From the NCBI GenBank assembly GCA_041629655.1, contig JBFKMV010000057.1, forward strand, positions 1 through 25,753: a stretch of 25,753 nucleotides of DNA, in the 5' to 3' direction. The notes under the pieces are model-generated. The model saw nothing but the letters and a program-made list of their open reading frames with translations. It ran no database searches and was not told where the DNA came from. The DNA comes from JBFKMV01 sp041629655 (GTDB lineage: Bacteria; Acidobacteriota; Polarisedimenticolia; Polarisedimenticolales; Polarisedimenticolaceae). Shown one piece after another: positions 1 to 7,541 of the stretch; the first letter of the stretch is position 1; each line of letters starts with the position of its first letter. A program made the translations under genes and the position numbers.

Positions 1-2
1 AC

Positions 3-1916
3 ACCGAGATCGGCAAGATCTTCGAGGCGATGAGCAAGGCCTCGCAGATCAACATCATCTTCGACGAGAAGACCGACCTCGACAAGCCGATGACGATCGA
101 CATCGGCAACGTGACCCTGGAGAAGGCACTGGACATCCTGATGCTCCAGACCAAGAACTTCTACAAGGTCATCGACGAGCACACCCTGCTGATCGCCCCC
201 GACACGCGGCAGAAGCGGCAGGAGTACGAGGACCAGGTGATCCGCACCTTCTACCTCAGCAACGGGGACACCAAGCAGGTGGTGACGCTGTTGCGCTCGT
301 TGCTGCAGTCGCGGCAGATCGCCGAGAACCCGGACCTCAACTCGGTCACGATCAAGGACACGCCGGACAAGGTCACGATCGCCGAGCGGATCATCAACGC
401 CAACGACAAGTCCAAGGGCGAGGTGCTGATCGACGTCGAGCTGCTGGAGATCAACCGCACCGTGATCAACACGCTCGGCATCGACCTCAGCTCCAAGACG
501 CTCAGCGTCGCGTTCCGCGACGGGCAGCAGTCGCTGCCGTTGAACAACCTCGACGTGCTGAAGCGCCGCGGCAACTGGATCGTCGGCGTAATTCCCAGCG
601 CGATCCTGAACTTCCTCAGGAGCGACTCCGAAAGCCGCTCGATCGCCAAGCCGCAGCTGCGGGTGACCGAGGGCGAGAAGGCCGAGATCCTGATCGGCAA
701 CCGCGTGCCGATCCCGACCACCTCGTTCAACACCTCGCAGACGATCGGCGGCAACATCGTGCCCGTGACCTCGTTCACCTACCAGAACGTCGGCATCACG
801 GTGCAGATCGAGCCGCGGGTGCACCACAACAAGGAGGTCACGCTGACCGTGCAGGTCGAGGTGAGCGCGCTGGCGGGTAACGTCCCCGGCACCGGAGGGA
901 CGCAGCAGCCGATCATCGGGACGCGCAACATCCAGACCGTGATCCGGCTGCGCGACGGCGAGACCAACCTGCTGGCGGGCCTGATCCGCACCGAGGACCA
1001 GGATTCGCTCTCCGGCGTTCCGGGGGTGATGAACGTGCCGGGGCTGCGGCGGGTGTTCAGCAACAACAGCCGCCAGCACCAGGAGGACGACATCATCCTG
1101 ACGCTGACGCCGCACATCATCCGCATCCCGGACATCACCGAGGACGACCTGACTACGCTGTGGGTCGGAACCGAGGAGAAGATGACGCTGCGCGGCCCGG
1201 CCCGGAACGTGATCGGCGCCTCGCCGTTCCGCGAGCCCGAGGATCCGTCGAAGCAGCCGGCAGCGGAGCCCGTCCCGCCGGCGCTGCCGCAGGGCGGGAT
1301 CTCGCGCACGTTGCCGCCGCCGAACAACGGCCGCGGGGGCACGTCGGCCGCGGACCGGCCGCAGCAGGCCGACGATCCGGGACGCAACGCGCTGCCGCGT
1401 CCCGACGAGGTCGACGAGGTTCCGCTGCTGCCGGAGCCCGCCGAGGAACAGGCCGGACCCGACGACCGCCCGGGCCAGGAGCAGCCGCGACGTCCGCAGA
1501 CGCCGGCCGTGGTGCGGCTGGTGCCGTCGCGCTCGTCGTTCGGCGTCGGCGAGACGGTGGTGCTCGAGGTGGTACTGGAGAACGCGCAGGGCGTCGGCTC
1601 GGTGCCGTTCCACCTGCGCTACAACCGTCAGACGCTGCAGTACCTGGGAGCGCAGGAGACGCCGTTTCTGGGCAGCGACGGTACCAACACGATCTTCCTG
1701 GCCACCGAGTCGGGCGGGGGCGGCGAGATCGTCGTCGGCCACTCGCGGGTCGGCGGCGGCGAGGGCCTCGACGGCTCGGGCACCCTGGCGGTGTTCGAGT
1801 TCCAGGCCGTCAACCCCGGCTCCTGCGACTTCGTGTTCATCGGGGCCAGCGTCAAGGACCCCACGGCGCGCGATCTCCCGGCGACCTTCGTGACGGCGCC
1901 GGTGGTCGTGGAGTGA
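3..1916 (+). CDS. Secretin (GspD/PilQ family) with C-terminal cohesin-like domain, 5'-partial
   Basis: Outer-membrane secretin channel subunit of a type II secretion or type IV pilus-like machine. The reading frame is open to the left edge, so the true start lies upstream; the first ATG (30) is internal. In order: an STN/N0-like domain (about nt 3-210), an N1-type repeat (about 235-400), and the secretin beta-barrel domain (about 417-1140) with the typical run ending in residues VPGLRRVFSNN. Then comes a Pro/Arg/Asp-rich linker (about 1180-1500) and a final beta-rich domain (about 1509-1913). That last domain has the pattern of cohesin folds: VGETVVLEVVLEN, then a hydrophobic LRYNRQTLQYLGA strand, then GTLAVFEFQAV near the end. 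Secretin identity is firm; the cohesin call rests on pattern only. The next gene starts 10 nt after the stop, so it heads a secretion operon here. It could serve either T2S or T4P, because the assembly ATPase and inner-membrane genes lie outside the window. Confidence 0.9.
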   Translation, partial: TEIGKIFEAMSKASQINIIFDEKTDLDKPMTIDIGNVTLEKALDILMLQTKNFYKVIDEHTLLIAPDTRQKRQEYEDQVIRTFYLSNGDTKQVVTLLRSLLQSRQIAENPDLNSVTIKDTPDKVTIAERIINANDKSKGEVLIDVELLEINRTVINTLGIDLSSKTLSVAFRDGQQSLPLNNLDVLKRRGNWIVGVIPSAILNFLRSDSESRSIAKPQLRVTEGEKAEILIGNRVPIPTTSFNTSQTIGGNIVPVTSFTYQNVGITVQIEPRVHHNKEVTLTVQVEVSALAGNVPGTGGTQQPIIGTRNIQTVIRLRDGETNLLAGLIRTEDQDSLSGVPGVMNVPGLRRVFSNNSRQHQEDDIILTLTPHIIRIPDITEDDLTTLWVGTEEKMTLRGPARNVIGASPFREPEDPSKQPAAEPVPPALPQGGISRTLPPPNNGRGGTSAADRPQQADDPGRNALPRPDEVDEVPLLPEPAEEQAGPDDRPGQEQPRRPQTPAVVRLVPSRSSFGVGETVVLEVVLENAQGVGSVPFHLRYNRQTLQYLGAQETPFLGSDGTNTIFLATESGGGGEIVVGHSRVGGGEGLDGSGTLAVFEFQAVNPGSCDFVFIGASVKDPTARDLPATFVTAPVVVE

Positions 1917-1926
1917 GGACCGACGG

Positions 1927-2406
1927 ATGAGCTTCGGACGCGGGCAACGCGGCGTGACGCTGGTCGAGCTGGTCAGCGTGTCGGCGATCATCCTGGCGCT
2001 GGCCGGGCTCGCGATCCCGGTCGGGCACACGATGGTCAAGCGGCAGAAGGAGCTCGAGCTGCGCCAGAACCTGCGCAAGATCCGCGAGGCGATCGACCGC
2101 TTCGAGGCCGACGCCCAGCGCTATCCCGGAATCCGCCAGAACCTGCTCAACACGGTCAACGAGGAAGGCTACCCCGAGGAGCTGGAGTGGCTGGTCGAGG
2201 GGGTCGACATCGGCGACCAGGCGGGCACCAAGATCAAGTACCTGCGCCGGATCCCGATCGACCCGATGACCGGCAAGCGCGAGTGGCGCACCCGCTCCAG
2301 CCGCGACGAGCCGGGCTCGCTGTTCAGCGACGGCGTGAACATCTTTGACGTACATTCAACCAGTGACGCGGAGGCCCTGGACGGCACGCGTTACGAGCAG
2401 TGGTAG
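1927..2406 (+). CDS. Type II secretion-like pseudopilin (GspG-like)
   Basis: Class III signal peptide protein of 159 aa. A short basic leader ends in Gly8-9 region GQRG, followed by VTLVELVSVSAIILALAGLAIP, so prepilin peptidase would cut between Gly and Val, leaving Glu at mature position 5 and a single N-terminal helix. The globular part has the GspG layout with a repeated LR-type helix (ELRQNLRKIREAIDRFEAD) and an IPIDPMTG motif. The protein ends in ALDGTRYEQW, matching the end of the next gene. A Shine-Dalgarno run gtgagga sits 8 nt before the ATG. Ten nt separate it from the secretin gene and none from the next ORF. Probably a shaft or minor pseudopilin of the machine served by the upstream secretin; which of the two tandem copies is the major subunit cannot be told. 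Confidence 0.85.
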   Translation: MSFGRGQRGVTLVELVSVSAIILALAGLAIPVGHTMVKRQKELELRQNLRKIREAIDRFEADAQRYPGIRQNLLNTVNEEGYPEELEWLVEGVDIGDQAGTKIKYLRRIPIDPMTGKREWRTRSSRDEPGSLFSDGVNIFDVHSTSDAEALDGTRYEQW

Positions 2407-2415
2407 GTGGTGGCG

Positions 2416-2865
2416 ATGTTCCGAAAAGTCGGTGAATTCGGGAGTCTCGGGGTGCTGACGCGGCGCCGCGGCCGCCGCCAGGGGGCCGCCGGTTTCACGC
2501 TGATCGAGCTGTTGATCGTGGTCGCGCTGATCGGGATCCTGGTCACGGTCGCCGTGGGCAACTACCGCCGCTCGATCGTGCGCACCAAGGAAGCCGTGCT
2601 GCGCGAGAACCTGTGGACGATGCGCTCGCTGATCAACCAGTACTTCGCCGACAAGGGCCGTTACCCGCTGGACCTGTTCGCGCTGGTCGAGGACAACTAC
2701 CTGCAAGAGATTCCGCTCGACCCGATCACCAACTCGACCGACAGCTGGGTCACCGAGTACGCCAACCTGGGCGAGGGGGACATCTCCACCGAGCCCGGGA
2801 TCGCGTACGTCCGCAGCGGCGCCGAGGGGGTCGCCCTGGACGGCACCAGCTACTCCGAATGGTGA
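2416..2865 (+). CDS. Type II secretion major-pseudopilin-like protein (GspG-like)
   Basis: Pseudopilin of about 149 aa with a textbook GFTLIELLIVVALIGIL segment, Glu5 included, after a Gly. The globular domain shows the GspG pattern: YPLDLFALVEDNYLQEIPLDPIT, a central W, and the ending VALDGTSYSEW. The ATG at 2416 has an aggtgg element 5 nt upstream. The frame is open to GTG 2407, right after the previous stop. A GTG at 2452, with gggag 7 nt upstream, would give a shorter, more typical basic leader (about 14 instead of 26 residues), so the start is not settled. Role: subunit of the periplasmic pseudopilus that works with the upstream secretin. Tandem paralogue of the preceding gene. Confidence 0.88.
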   Translation: MFRKVGEFGSLGVLTRRRGRRQGAAGFTLIELLIVVALIGILVTVAVGNYRRSIVRTKEAVLRENLWTMRSLINQYFADKGRYPLDLFALVEDNYLQEIPLDPITNSTDSWVTEYANLGEGDISTEPGIAYVRSGAEGVALDGTSYSEW

Positions 2866-2921
2866 GGTGTGCCCGGATGCATCCGAACAACCGCCGCAAC
2901 AGAGCTTCGAGGAGTTTCGTC

Positions 2922-4175
2922 ATGAACAGCAAGCACAGGATCGCCGCGCTGGCGGCGTTGCTGCTGGCCGCCCTGCTCGCGCTGCCGGCCTGCGAGGACA
3001 GCGACATCGCCACGCCGCTGGACGGGGTGATGGTGCTGACCGTCAACCCCGCCGGCGTGATCATCGACCCCAACCTCGGCGAGTCCGAGAAGACGGTGGC
3101 GCTGACCGCGCGCGCGTTCGACACCAACGGTCTGTCCCTCGACGGGATCATCGTGACCTTCGAGGCCGTCGGGGGCGAGTTCACCACGCCGGTCTCCGTC
3201 ACCACCGACCCCAACGGCGTCGCGACGGCCTCGCTGGTGGTGCGGATCCAGGGCGAGTCCCCGGTGACCGTGACCGCCCAGTCGGGACTGATCATCGAGA
3301 CGGCGACGATCCCGAAGCTGGTCGTCGGCAACAACCAGGAGGCGCTGGCCACGTTCACGCCGGTGCCGCAGACCGCGCAGCTGCTCGGCCGCGCGGTGGT
3401 GTTCGACGGCAGCCTGTCCACCGACCCGGACGGCATCGTGACCTGCTTCCAGTGGGAGATCGACGCGGCGCGGGGCTTCTGCGACCAGCCCGACGCGATG
3501 GGCAACCAGGTCGCCTGCGAGCTGAACTCCGACTGCACCGCGGCCGGCGCGGGCACGGCCTGCGACACGGCGCGGTTCGACGAGCGGGTGCAGGGGATCG
3601 CGGCATCCGGGATCCAGCGCAGCTACCCGATCGAGACCCCGCTCACGGTGACCCTGCGGGTCAGCGACAACCCGGCGTTCCGGATCATCGACGACGCCAC
3701 GGGGCTCGCGCCGTGCGACGCCACGGCGCCGCTGATCCCGCGCGACCGCTTCAGCCCGGTCTTCGACACCCAGCTCTACCGGATCGATTGCTTCAACCCG
3801 GCGCCGACGGCCAACGCCGGACCCGATCTGCGGGTTCCGATCGCCAACGCCAACAACGTGTTCCTGGACGGGGGTTTGTCGTTCGACAACCAGACCGGCC
3901 TGGCCGCCACGTGCGATCCGCTGAACCCGGCGATCACGCCGCCGGGGGGGCCGGGGTTCAAGTGGAACTGCGGCAACCAGAACGCGCCGATCGGCCAGTG
4001 CCCCGGGACCGGAGCCACCGCGTTCTGCCGCTACACCGCGACCGGCATCTACGAGGCCACCCTGACCGTGAAGGACAAGGGCACCGGGATCTTCGACGCC
4101 GTCAGCGGCACGTTCCAGTGCCAGAAGAGCGCCACCGACACGGTGATGATCGAGGTGTTCCAGCCCGCGCAGTAG
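2922..4175 (+). CDS. Cysteine-rich lipoprotein with Ig-like (Big_1) and PKD-like domains
   Basis: Predicted lipoprotein of 417 aa. Basic start, hydrophobic stretch and lipobox LPAC put the lipidated Cys at residue 24, and the +2 residue is Glu, so outer-membrane sorting is plausible. Residues about 36-137 resemble an invasin/Big_1 Ig-like domain (VTFEAVGGEFTTPVS, DPNGVATASLVV). Residues about 143-270 and 288-415 look like two PKD-type beta-sandwiches (VFDGSLSTDPDG and ANAGPDLRVP..VFLDGGLSFDN, each ending in an LTV strand). The first PKD holds a small disulphide-like insert (CELNSDCTAAGAGTAC). After the lipobox there are 12 further cysteines, an even number that fits disulphide bonding outside the cytoplasm. 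A gagg SD lies 9-14 nt upstream of ATG 2922. It sits between pseudopilin genes, so it may be a surface or periplasmic partner of the secretion machine; no specific function can be assigned. Confidence 0.8.
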   Translation: MNSKHRIAALAALLLAALLALPACEDSDIATPLDGVMVLTVNPAGVIIDPNLGESEKTVALTARAFDTNGLSLDGIIVTFEAVGGEFTTPVSVTTDPNGVATASLVVRIQGESPVTVTAQSGLIIETATIPKLVVGNNQEALATFTPVPQTAQLLGRAVVFDGSLSTDPDGIVTCFQWEIDAARGFCDQPDAMGNQVACELNSDCTAAGAGTACDTARFDERVQGIAASGIQRSYPIETPLTVTLRVSDNPAFRIIDDATGLAPCDATAPLIPRDRFSPVFDTQLYRIDCFNPAPTANAGPDLRVPIANANNVFLDGGLSFDNQTGLAATCDPLNPAITPPGGPGFKWNCGNQNAPIGQCPGTGATAFCRYTATGIYEATLTVKDKGTGIFDAVSGTFQCQKSATDTVMIEVFQPAQ

Positions 4176-4197
4176 CGCGAGAGGACCGCGTGCAGTG

Positions 4198-4887
4198 ATG
4201 AGCGTGCGCAAGCTGCGGAACCGCCGGAGCGGACACGGCGAACGCGGCCACCTGATGGTGGCCGTGATGGTCGCCGTGGCGATCCTGGGCATCTTCTCGG
4301 CGATGGCGGTGCAGTCGTGGGCCGAGGTCAAGCGCCGCGACGACGAGGCCGAGATGATGTTCCGGGCCCAGGAGATCTCGCGCGCGATCATCAAGTACAA
4401 CCGCGACAAGGGGCCGCTGCTGGAGTTCGAGGACCTCGCCGAGTCCGGGAGCCGCGGGCAGTACTTCCTGCGCCAGCTCTACGACGACCCGCTGACCCGG
4501 AACGGCAAGTGGGGCATGATCTACGCCGGGCCCGACGGGGGCATCTACGACCCCAACTCCGCGACCGGCAGCGCCGGTCTGGAGCTCGGCGGCCAGCAGC
4601 CGCTGGAGGGCTACGGCGGGCTGGGCACGGACGCGGGCAGCTCCGGTCCCGGCGCGCAGCCGCAGCAGGCGGCCGGGCTGCCGATCATCGGCGTCAAGAC
4701 GCTCTCGACGGACAAGCCGTTCCGGACCCACAAGGGTCTGAACGAGTACGCGCAGTGGCTGTTCACGATCCGTGACCTGCAGCCGATGGGCCAGCAGCAG
4801 GGCGGGCAGGGCAACCCCGGCACGAGCCCGCAGTCGCCCTCGCAACCGCCCCAGAACCCGCTGGGCGACCGTAACCGCAATCGCTGA
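4198..4887 (+). CDS. Atypical pseudopilin-like protein lacking Glu5
   Basis: Protein of 229 aa with a basic leader and a prepilin-like GERG/HLMVAVMVAVAILGIFSAMAVQ segment. If cut after Gly, mature position 5 is Ala rather than the usual Glu, a feature shared with GspK-type tip pseudopilins. The body follows the pseudopilin plan: helix with EMMFRAQEISRAIIKYNRD, then a YDDPLT motif and NGKWGMIYAGPDG. The last 80 residues are rich in Gly, Gln and Pro and probably disordered. ATG 4198 is preferred over GTG 4195; a gagagga element lies 13 nt before it, a little far. It follows the lipoprotein gene by 22 nt and closes the secretion cluster. Probably a minor or tip component; assignment as GspK would need the structural domain to be compared. 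Confidence 0.75.
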   Translation: MSVRKLRNRRSGHGERGHLMVAVMVAVAILGIFSAMAVQSWAEVKRRDDEAEMMFRAQEISRAIIKYNRDKGPLLEFEDLAESGSRGQYFLRQLYDDPLTRNGKWGMIYAGPDGGIYDPNSATGSAGLELGGQQPLEGYGGLGTDAGSSGPGAQPQQAAGLPIIGVKTLSTDKPFRTHKGLNEYAQWLFTIRDLQPMGQQQGGQGNPGTSPQSPSQPPQNPLGDRNRNR

Positions 4888-4892
4888 GCGCC

Positions 4893-4909
4893 CGGCGGCC
4901 GTGCCGCCG
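4893..4909 (+). terminator. GC hairpin after the secretion cluster (no U-tract)
   Basis: A perfect 7-bp inverted repeat (cggcggc, loop cgt, gccgccg) lies 5 nt after the last pseudopilin stop and just before the next promoter. No T-run follows, so it is not a classical intrinsic terminator, but its position suits a transcription boundary or 3'-end stabiliser. Confidence 0.3.
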
Positions 4910-4911
4910 CG

Positions 4912-4920
4912 TGCTATACT
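4912..4920 (+). promoter_or_regulatory. Extended -10 promoter for the M16 protease operon
   Basis: TGC followed by TATACT (4915-4920) forms an extended -10 element in an otherwise GC-rich gap. No good -35 is present at 17 nt upstream, which extended -10 promoters tolerate. Transcription would begin near 4927, giving a leader of about 57 nt that contains a 7-bp hairpin (4924-4930 with 4934-4940). Confidence 0.6.
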
Positions 4921-4923
4921 CCG

Positions 4924-4940
4924 GCCTCCGGCGCGGAGGC
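4924..4940 (+). repeat. Perfect 7-bp hairpin in the M16 gene leader
   Basis: gcctccg, loop gcg, cggaggc. It spans the predicted transcription start region, so only part may be in the mRNA. It could equally be a protein-binding dyad; no function can be assigned. Confidence 0.3.
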
Positions 4941-4983
4941 AGCGGCCCGCCTGCGCGCGCGGCCATCCGCCGCTCCGAAGGAC

Positions 4984-6246
4984 ATGATCCGCAGGCAAGC
5001 GCTCGACAACGGTCTCACGCTGCTCACCGAGTCGATGCCCGACATCCGGTCGGTCACGCTGGGGGTGTGGCTGCGTACCGGCAGCCGCCACGAGCCGGCG
5101 CCGGTCAACGGCATCTCGCACTTCCTGGAGCACCTGGTGTTCAAGGGCACCGAGACGCGCAGCGCGCGCGAGATCGCGCTCGCCGCCGACTCGGTCGGGA
5201 TGCAGCTCGACGCGTTCACGACCAAGGAGTACACCTGCTTCTACGCGCGGACGCTGGACGAGCACCTGCCGGCCGCGATCGACCTGCTGGCCGACATCGT
5301 GCAGCGGCCGCGCTTCGACCCCACCGAGGTCGAGCGCGAGCGGCAGGTCGTGATGGAAGAGATCCGGATGGTCGAGGACACGCCCGAGGAGCTGATCTAC
5401 GACCTGTTCTCGGGCCACTTCTATCCCCGTCACGCGCTGGGCCGCCCGATCCAGGGCACCGGCGAGTCGGTGCGCGGGATGAGCCGCCGGCGCCTGATGG
5501 GCTTCTTCCGCGGAGCCTACCGGCCGGACAACATGCTGATCGTCGCCGCCGGGAACCTGCGTCACGGCAAGCTGGCGCGGATGATCGAGCAGGCCTTCGG
5601 CGCGATGGAGCCGGCGCAGCGTCCGGCGCGGCCCGCGCGGCCGCCGAAGTCGCGCGGCGGGCTGATCACCCGCAGCAAGAAGCAGCTCGAGCAGCTGCAC
5701 CTGCTGCTGGGCCTGCCGGCGTTTCCCGAGGATCTCGCCGGGCGCTACAACCTGATCGTGCTCAACACGCTGCTCGGGGGCACGATGTCGTCGCGGCTGT
5801 TCCAGAAGATCCGCGAGGAGCGCGGGCTGGCCTACAGCGTCTACTCGGCCCTCAACGCGTTTCTGGACTGCGGCTTCTTGATGGTCTCGGCCGCCACCAG
5901 CCCGGCCCAGGGCCTGGAGGTGGTGCGGCTGACGCTGGACGAGCTGCGCGAGCTGGGCCAGCGCGGGCCGGGCGAGGAAGAGCTGCGCGTGGCCAAGGAG
6001 CACCTCAAGGGCAGCCTGATGCTGGGGCTCGAGTCCTCCAGCAGCCGGATGTCGAACCTGGCCCGCCAGGAGATCTACTTCGGACGCCAGGTCTCGCTGC
6101 GCGAGCTGCTCAAGCGGATCGACGCGGTGAGCCTGGAGCGGGTGCGCCGGCTGTGCCGCGAGCTGTTCGTGGACCGCGAGCTGGGTCTCGCCGCGGTCGG
6201 CGACCTGTCGAAGTTCCGGCCGCGCCCGGAGATGCTCAGGCTGTGA
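4984..6246 (+). CDS. M16 family zinc metalloprotease (processing peptidase-like)
   Basis: Full-length 420-aa M16B peptidase. The inverted zinc motif HFLEH is at residues 46-50, and the third ligand Glu126 lies in VVMEEIRM, about 76 residues later as expected, so it should be an active zinc protease. The C-terminal M16 domain carries the LFQKIREERGLAYSVYS substrate-handling motif (about residues 274-290). No signal peptide is seen, so a cytoplasmic location is likely. The start matches the family N-terminus (LDNGLTLLTE), although the gaagga SD-like run is only 1 nt from the ATG. The next gene overlaps by 4 nt (GTGA). Relatives often sit beside dut or pnp; the physiological substrate is unknown. 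Confidence 0.93.
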   Translation: MIRRQALDNGLTLLTESMPDIRSVTLGVWLRTGSRHEPAPVNGISHFLEHLVFKGTETRSAREIALAADSVGMQLDAFTTKEYTCFYARTLDEHLPAAIDLLADIVQRPRFDPTEVERERQVVMEEIRMVEDTPEELIYDLFSGHFYPRHALGRPIQGTGESVRGMSRRRLMGFFRGAYRPDNMLIVAAGNLRHGKLARMIEQAFGAMEPAQRPARPARPPKSRGGLITRSKKQLEQLHLLLGLPAFPEDLAGRYNLIVLNTLLGGTMSSRLFQKIREERGLAYSVYSALNAFLDCGFLMVSAATSPAQGLEVVRLTLDELRELGQRGPGEEELRVAKEHLKGSLMLGLESSSSRMSNLARQEIYFGRQVSLRELLKRIDAVSLERVRRLCRELFVDRELGLAAVGDLSKFRPRPEMLRL

Positions 6247-6701
6247 CACGCGAGGCGGTCACCGTGGCGGTGCGGCGGATCGGGGGGTCCGGCGACCTCG
6301 CGTTGCCCACGCGCGCCACCGCCCACGCCGCCGGCTACGACCTGCGGGCGCGGCTCGACGCGCCGCTGGCCCTGGGGCCCGGCGAGCGGGCGCTGGTGCC
6401 GACCGGCATCGCCATCGCCTTGCCGCCGGGGTTCGAGGGTCAGGTGCGGCCGCGCAGCGGCCTGGCCCATCGCCACGGGTTGACGCTGCTGAACAGCCCC
6501 GGCACGGTCGACGCGGATTACCGGGGCGAGATCAAGGTGCTGATGATCAACCTGGGCCAGCAGCCGGTGACGATCCGCCGCGGCGACCGGATCGCGCAGC
6601 TGGTGGTCCAGTGTCCGTCCGAGGTGCACTGGAGCGAGGTCGACGCGCTGCCGCGCAGCGACCGCGGGGCCGGCGGCTTCGGCCACACCGGAAAGGGCTG
6701 A
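6243..6701 (+). CDS. dut: dUTP diphosphatase (dUTPase)
   Basis: Trimeric dUTPase of 152 aa that hydrolyses dUTP to dUMP and pyrophosphate, limiting uracil in DNA and feeding thymidylate synthesis. All five family motifs are visible: AAGYDLRA (29-36), RPRSGLA (69-75), GTVDADYRGE (87-96, catalytic Asp90), RGDRIAQLV (about 109-117) and the C-terminal RGAGGFGHTG, where the common Ser of GFGSTG is His. The GTG start overlaps the protease stop by 4 nt, so translation is probably coupled. The following hydrolase gene starts 2 nt after its stop. Confidence 0.95.
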   Translation: MTREAVTVAVRRIGGSGDLALPTRATAHAAGYDLRARLDAPLALGPGERALVPTGIAIALPPGFEGQVRPRSGLAHRHGLTLLNSPGTVDADYRGEIKVLMINLGQQPVTIRRGDRIAQLVVQCPSEVHWSEVDALPRSDRGAGGFGHTGKG

Positions 6702-6703
6702 CG

Positions 6704-7528
6704 GTGCTGCTCAGGGTCGTGCCGTTGGGGAGCGGCTCCGCGGGCAACGCGACGCTGGTCGAGGTCGCGGGGATGCGCCTGCTGGTGGACGCGGGTCTGT
6801 CGGCGCGCACGCTGGCGCGGCGGCTTTCGCGGGTCGGCGTCGCCCCGCGCCAGGTCGACGTGGTTCTGCTGACCCACGAGCACCAGGACCACGCGCGGGG
6901 CGCCGAGCGGTTCTCGACGCTGTACGAGGTGCCGCTGGCGTGCAGCCGCGCGACGCTGGCGGCGCTGGACTGCTCGCACACCCACTTCGCCGGCTGGCAG
7001 GCGCTCGAGGTGGGGCAGCCGCTGGAGCTCGGCGCGGCGCGGGTCGACGCGTTTCCGGTGCCGCACGACGCCGTGCGCCCGGTCGGTTTCGTGGTCGAGG
7101 GCGGCGGGGTGCGCTGCGGTATCGTGACCGACATCGGCCACCCCACGACGCTGGTCGCGCGAAGGCTGTCCGGCTGCGACGTGCTGATGGTCGAGGCCAA
7201 TCACGACGACCGGATGTTGCGGGAGGGACCCTACCCGTGGCAGCTCAAGCAGCGCGTGGGCGGCCGCTACGGCCACCTGTCCAACGCCGAGGCCGCCACG
7301 CTGCTCGGCCGGGCCGTCGCGCCGCGCTGCCGCGAGGTGGTGCTGGCGCACCTGTCGGAGAAGAACAACACGCCCGCGCTGGCGCTGGGAGCCGTGGAGC
7401 GGGAGCTGGCCCGCGCCGGCCGGCGCGACGTGCGGGTCCACGTCGCGCGGCCGGACCGCCCCAGCGACGCGGTGGTCGTGCCGGCCGCCGCGGCGTCGCT
7501 GGTCCACCGCCAGTCGAGGCTGTTCTGA
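6704..7528 (+). CDS. Metallo-beta-lactamase-fold hydrolase (WalJ/YycJ-like)
   Basis: MBL-fold protein of 274 aa. The N-terminus LGSGSAGNATLVE matches the SxSSGN-type opening of the YycJ/WalJ group. The metal motif THEHQDH gives ligands H58, H60, D62 and H63; further ligands are likely in VTDIGHPT and LAHLSEKNN. The EANHDDRML..YPWQLKQRV..GHLSN block is typical of this family, whose members are putative exonucleases or phosphodiesterases linked to DNA and cell-wall processes. The GTG start at 6704 follows gaaaggg by 6 nt and lies 2 nt after the dut stop, so it is in the same operon. The substrate cannot be read from the sequence. Confidence 0.88.
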   Translation: MLLRVVPLGSGSAGNATLVEVAGMRLLVDAGLSARTLARRLSRVGVAPRQVDVVLLTHEHQDHARGAERFSTLYEVPLACSRATLAALDCSHTHFAGWQALEVGQPLELGAARVDAFPVPHDAVRPVGFVVEGGGVRCGIVTDIGHPTTLVARRLSGCDVLMVEANHDDRMLREGPYPWQLKQRVGGRYGHLSNAEAATLLGRAVAPRCREVVLAHLSEKNNTPALALGAVERELARAGRRDVRVHVARPDRPSDAVVVPAAAASLVHRQSRLF

Positions 7529-7541
7529 GGAAGGAGCCGTC

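Noticed and set aside
1160..1930. Second plus-strand frame overlapping the secretin linker and cohesin-like domain
   Set aside because: Arg/Gly-rich shadow frame; the frame in use keeps recognisable domains through to the stop.
4102..6249. A 715-codon minus-strand open frame opposite the pseudopilin and M16 genes
   Set aside because: No recognisable motif, low-complexity His/Gln/Arg composition, and fully antisense to well-supported genes.
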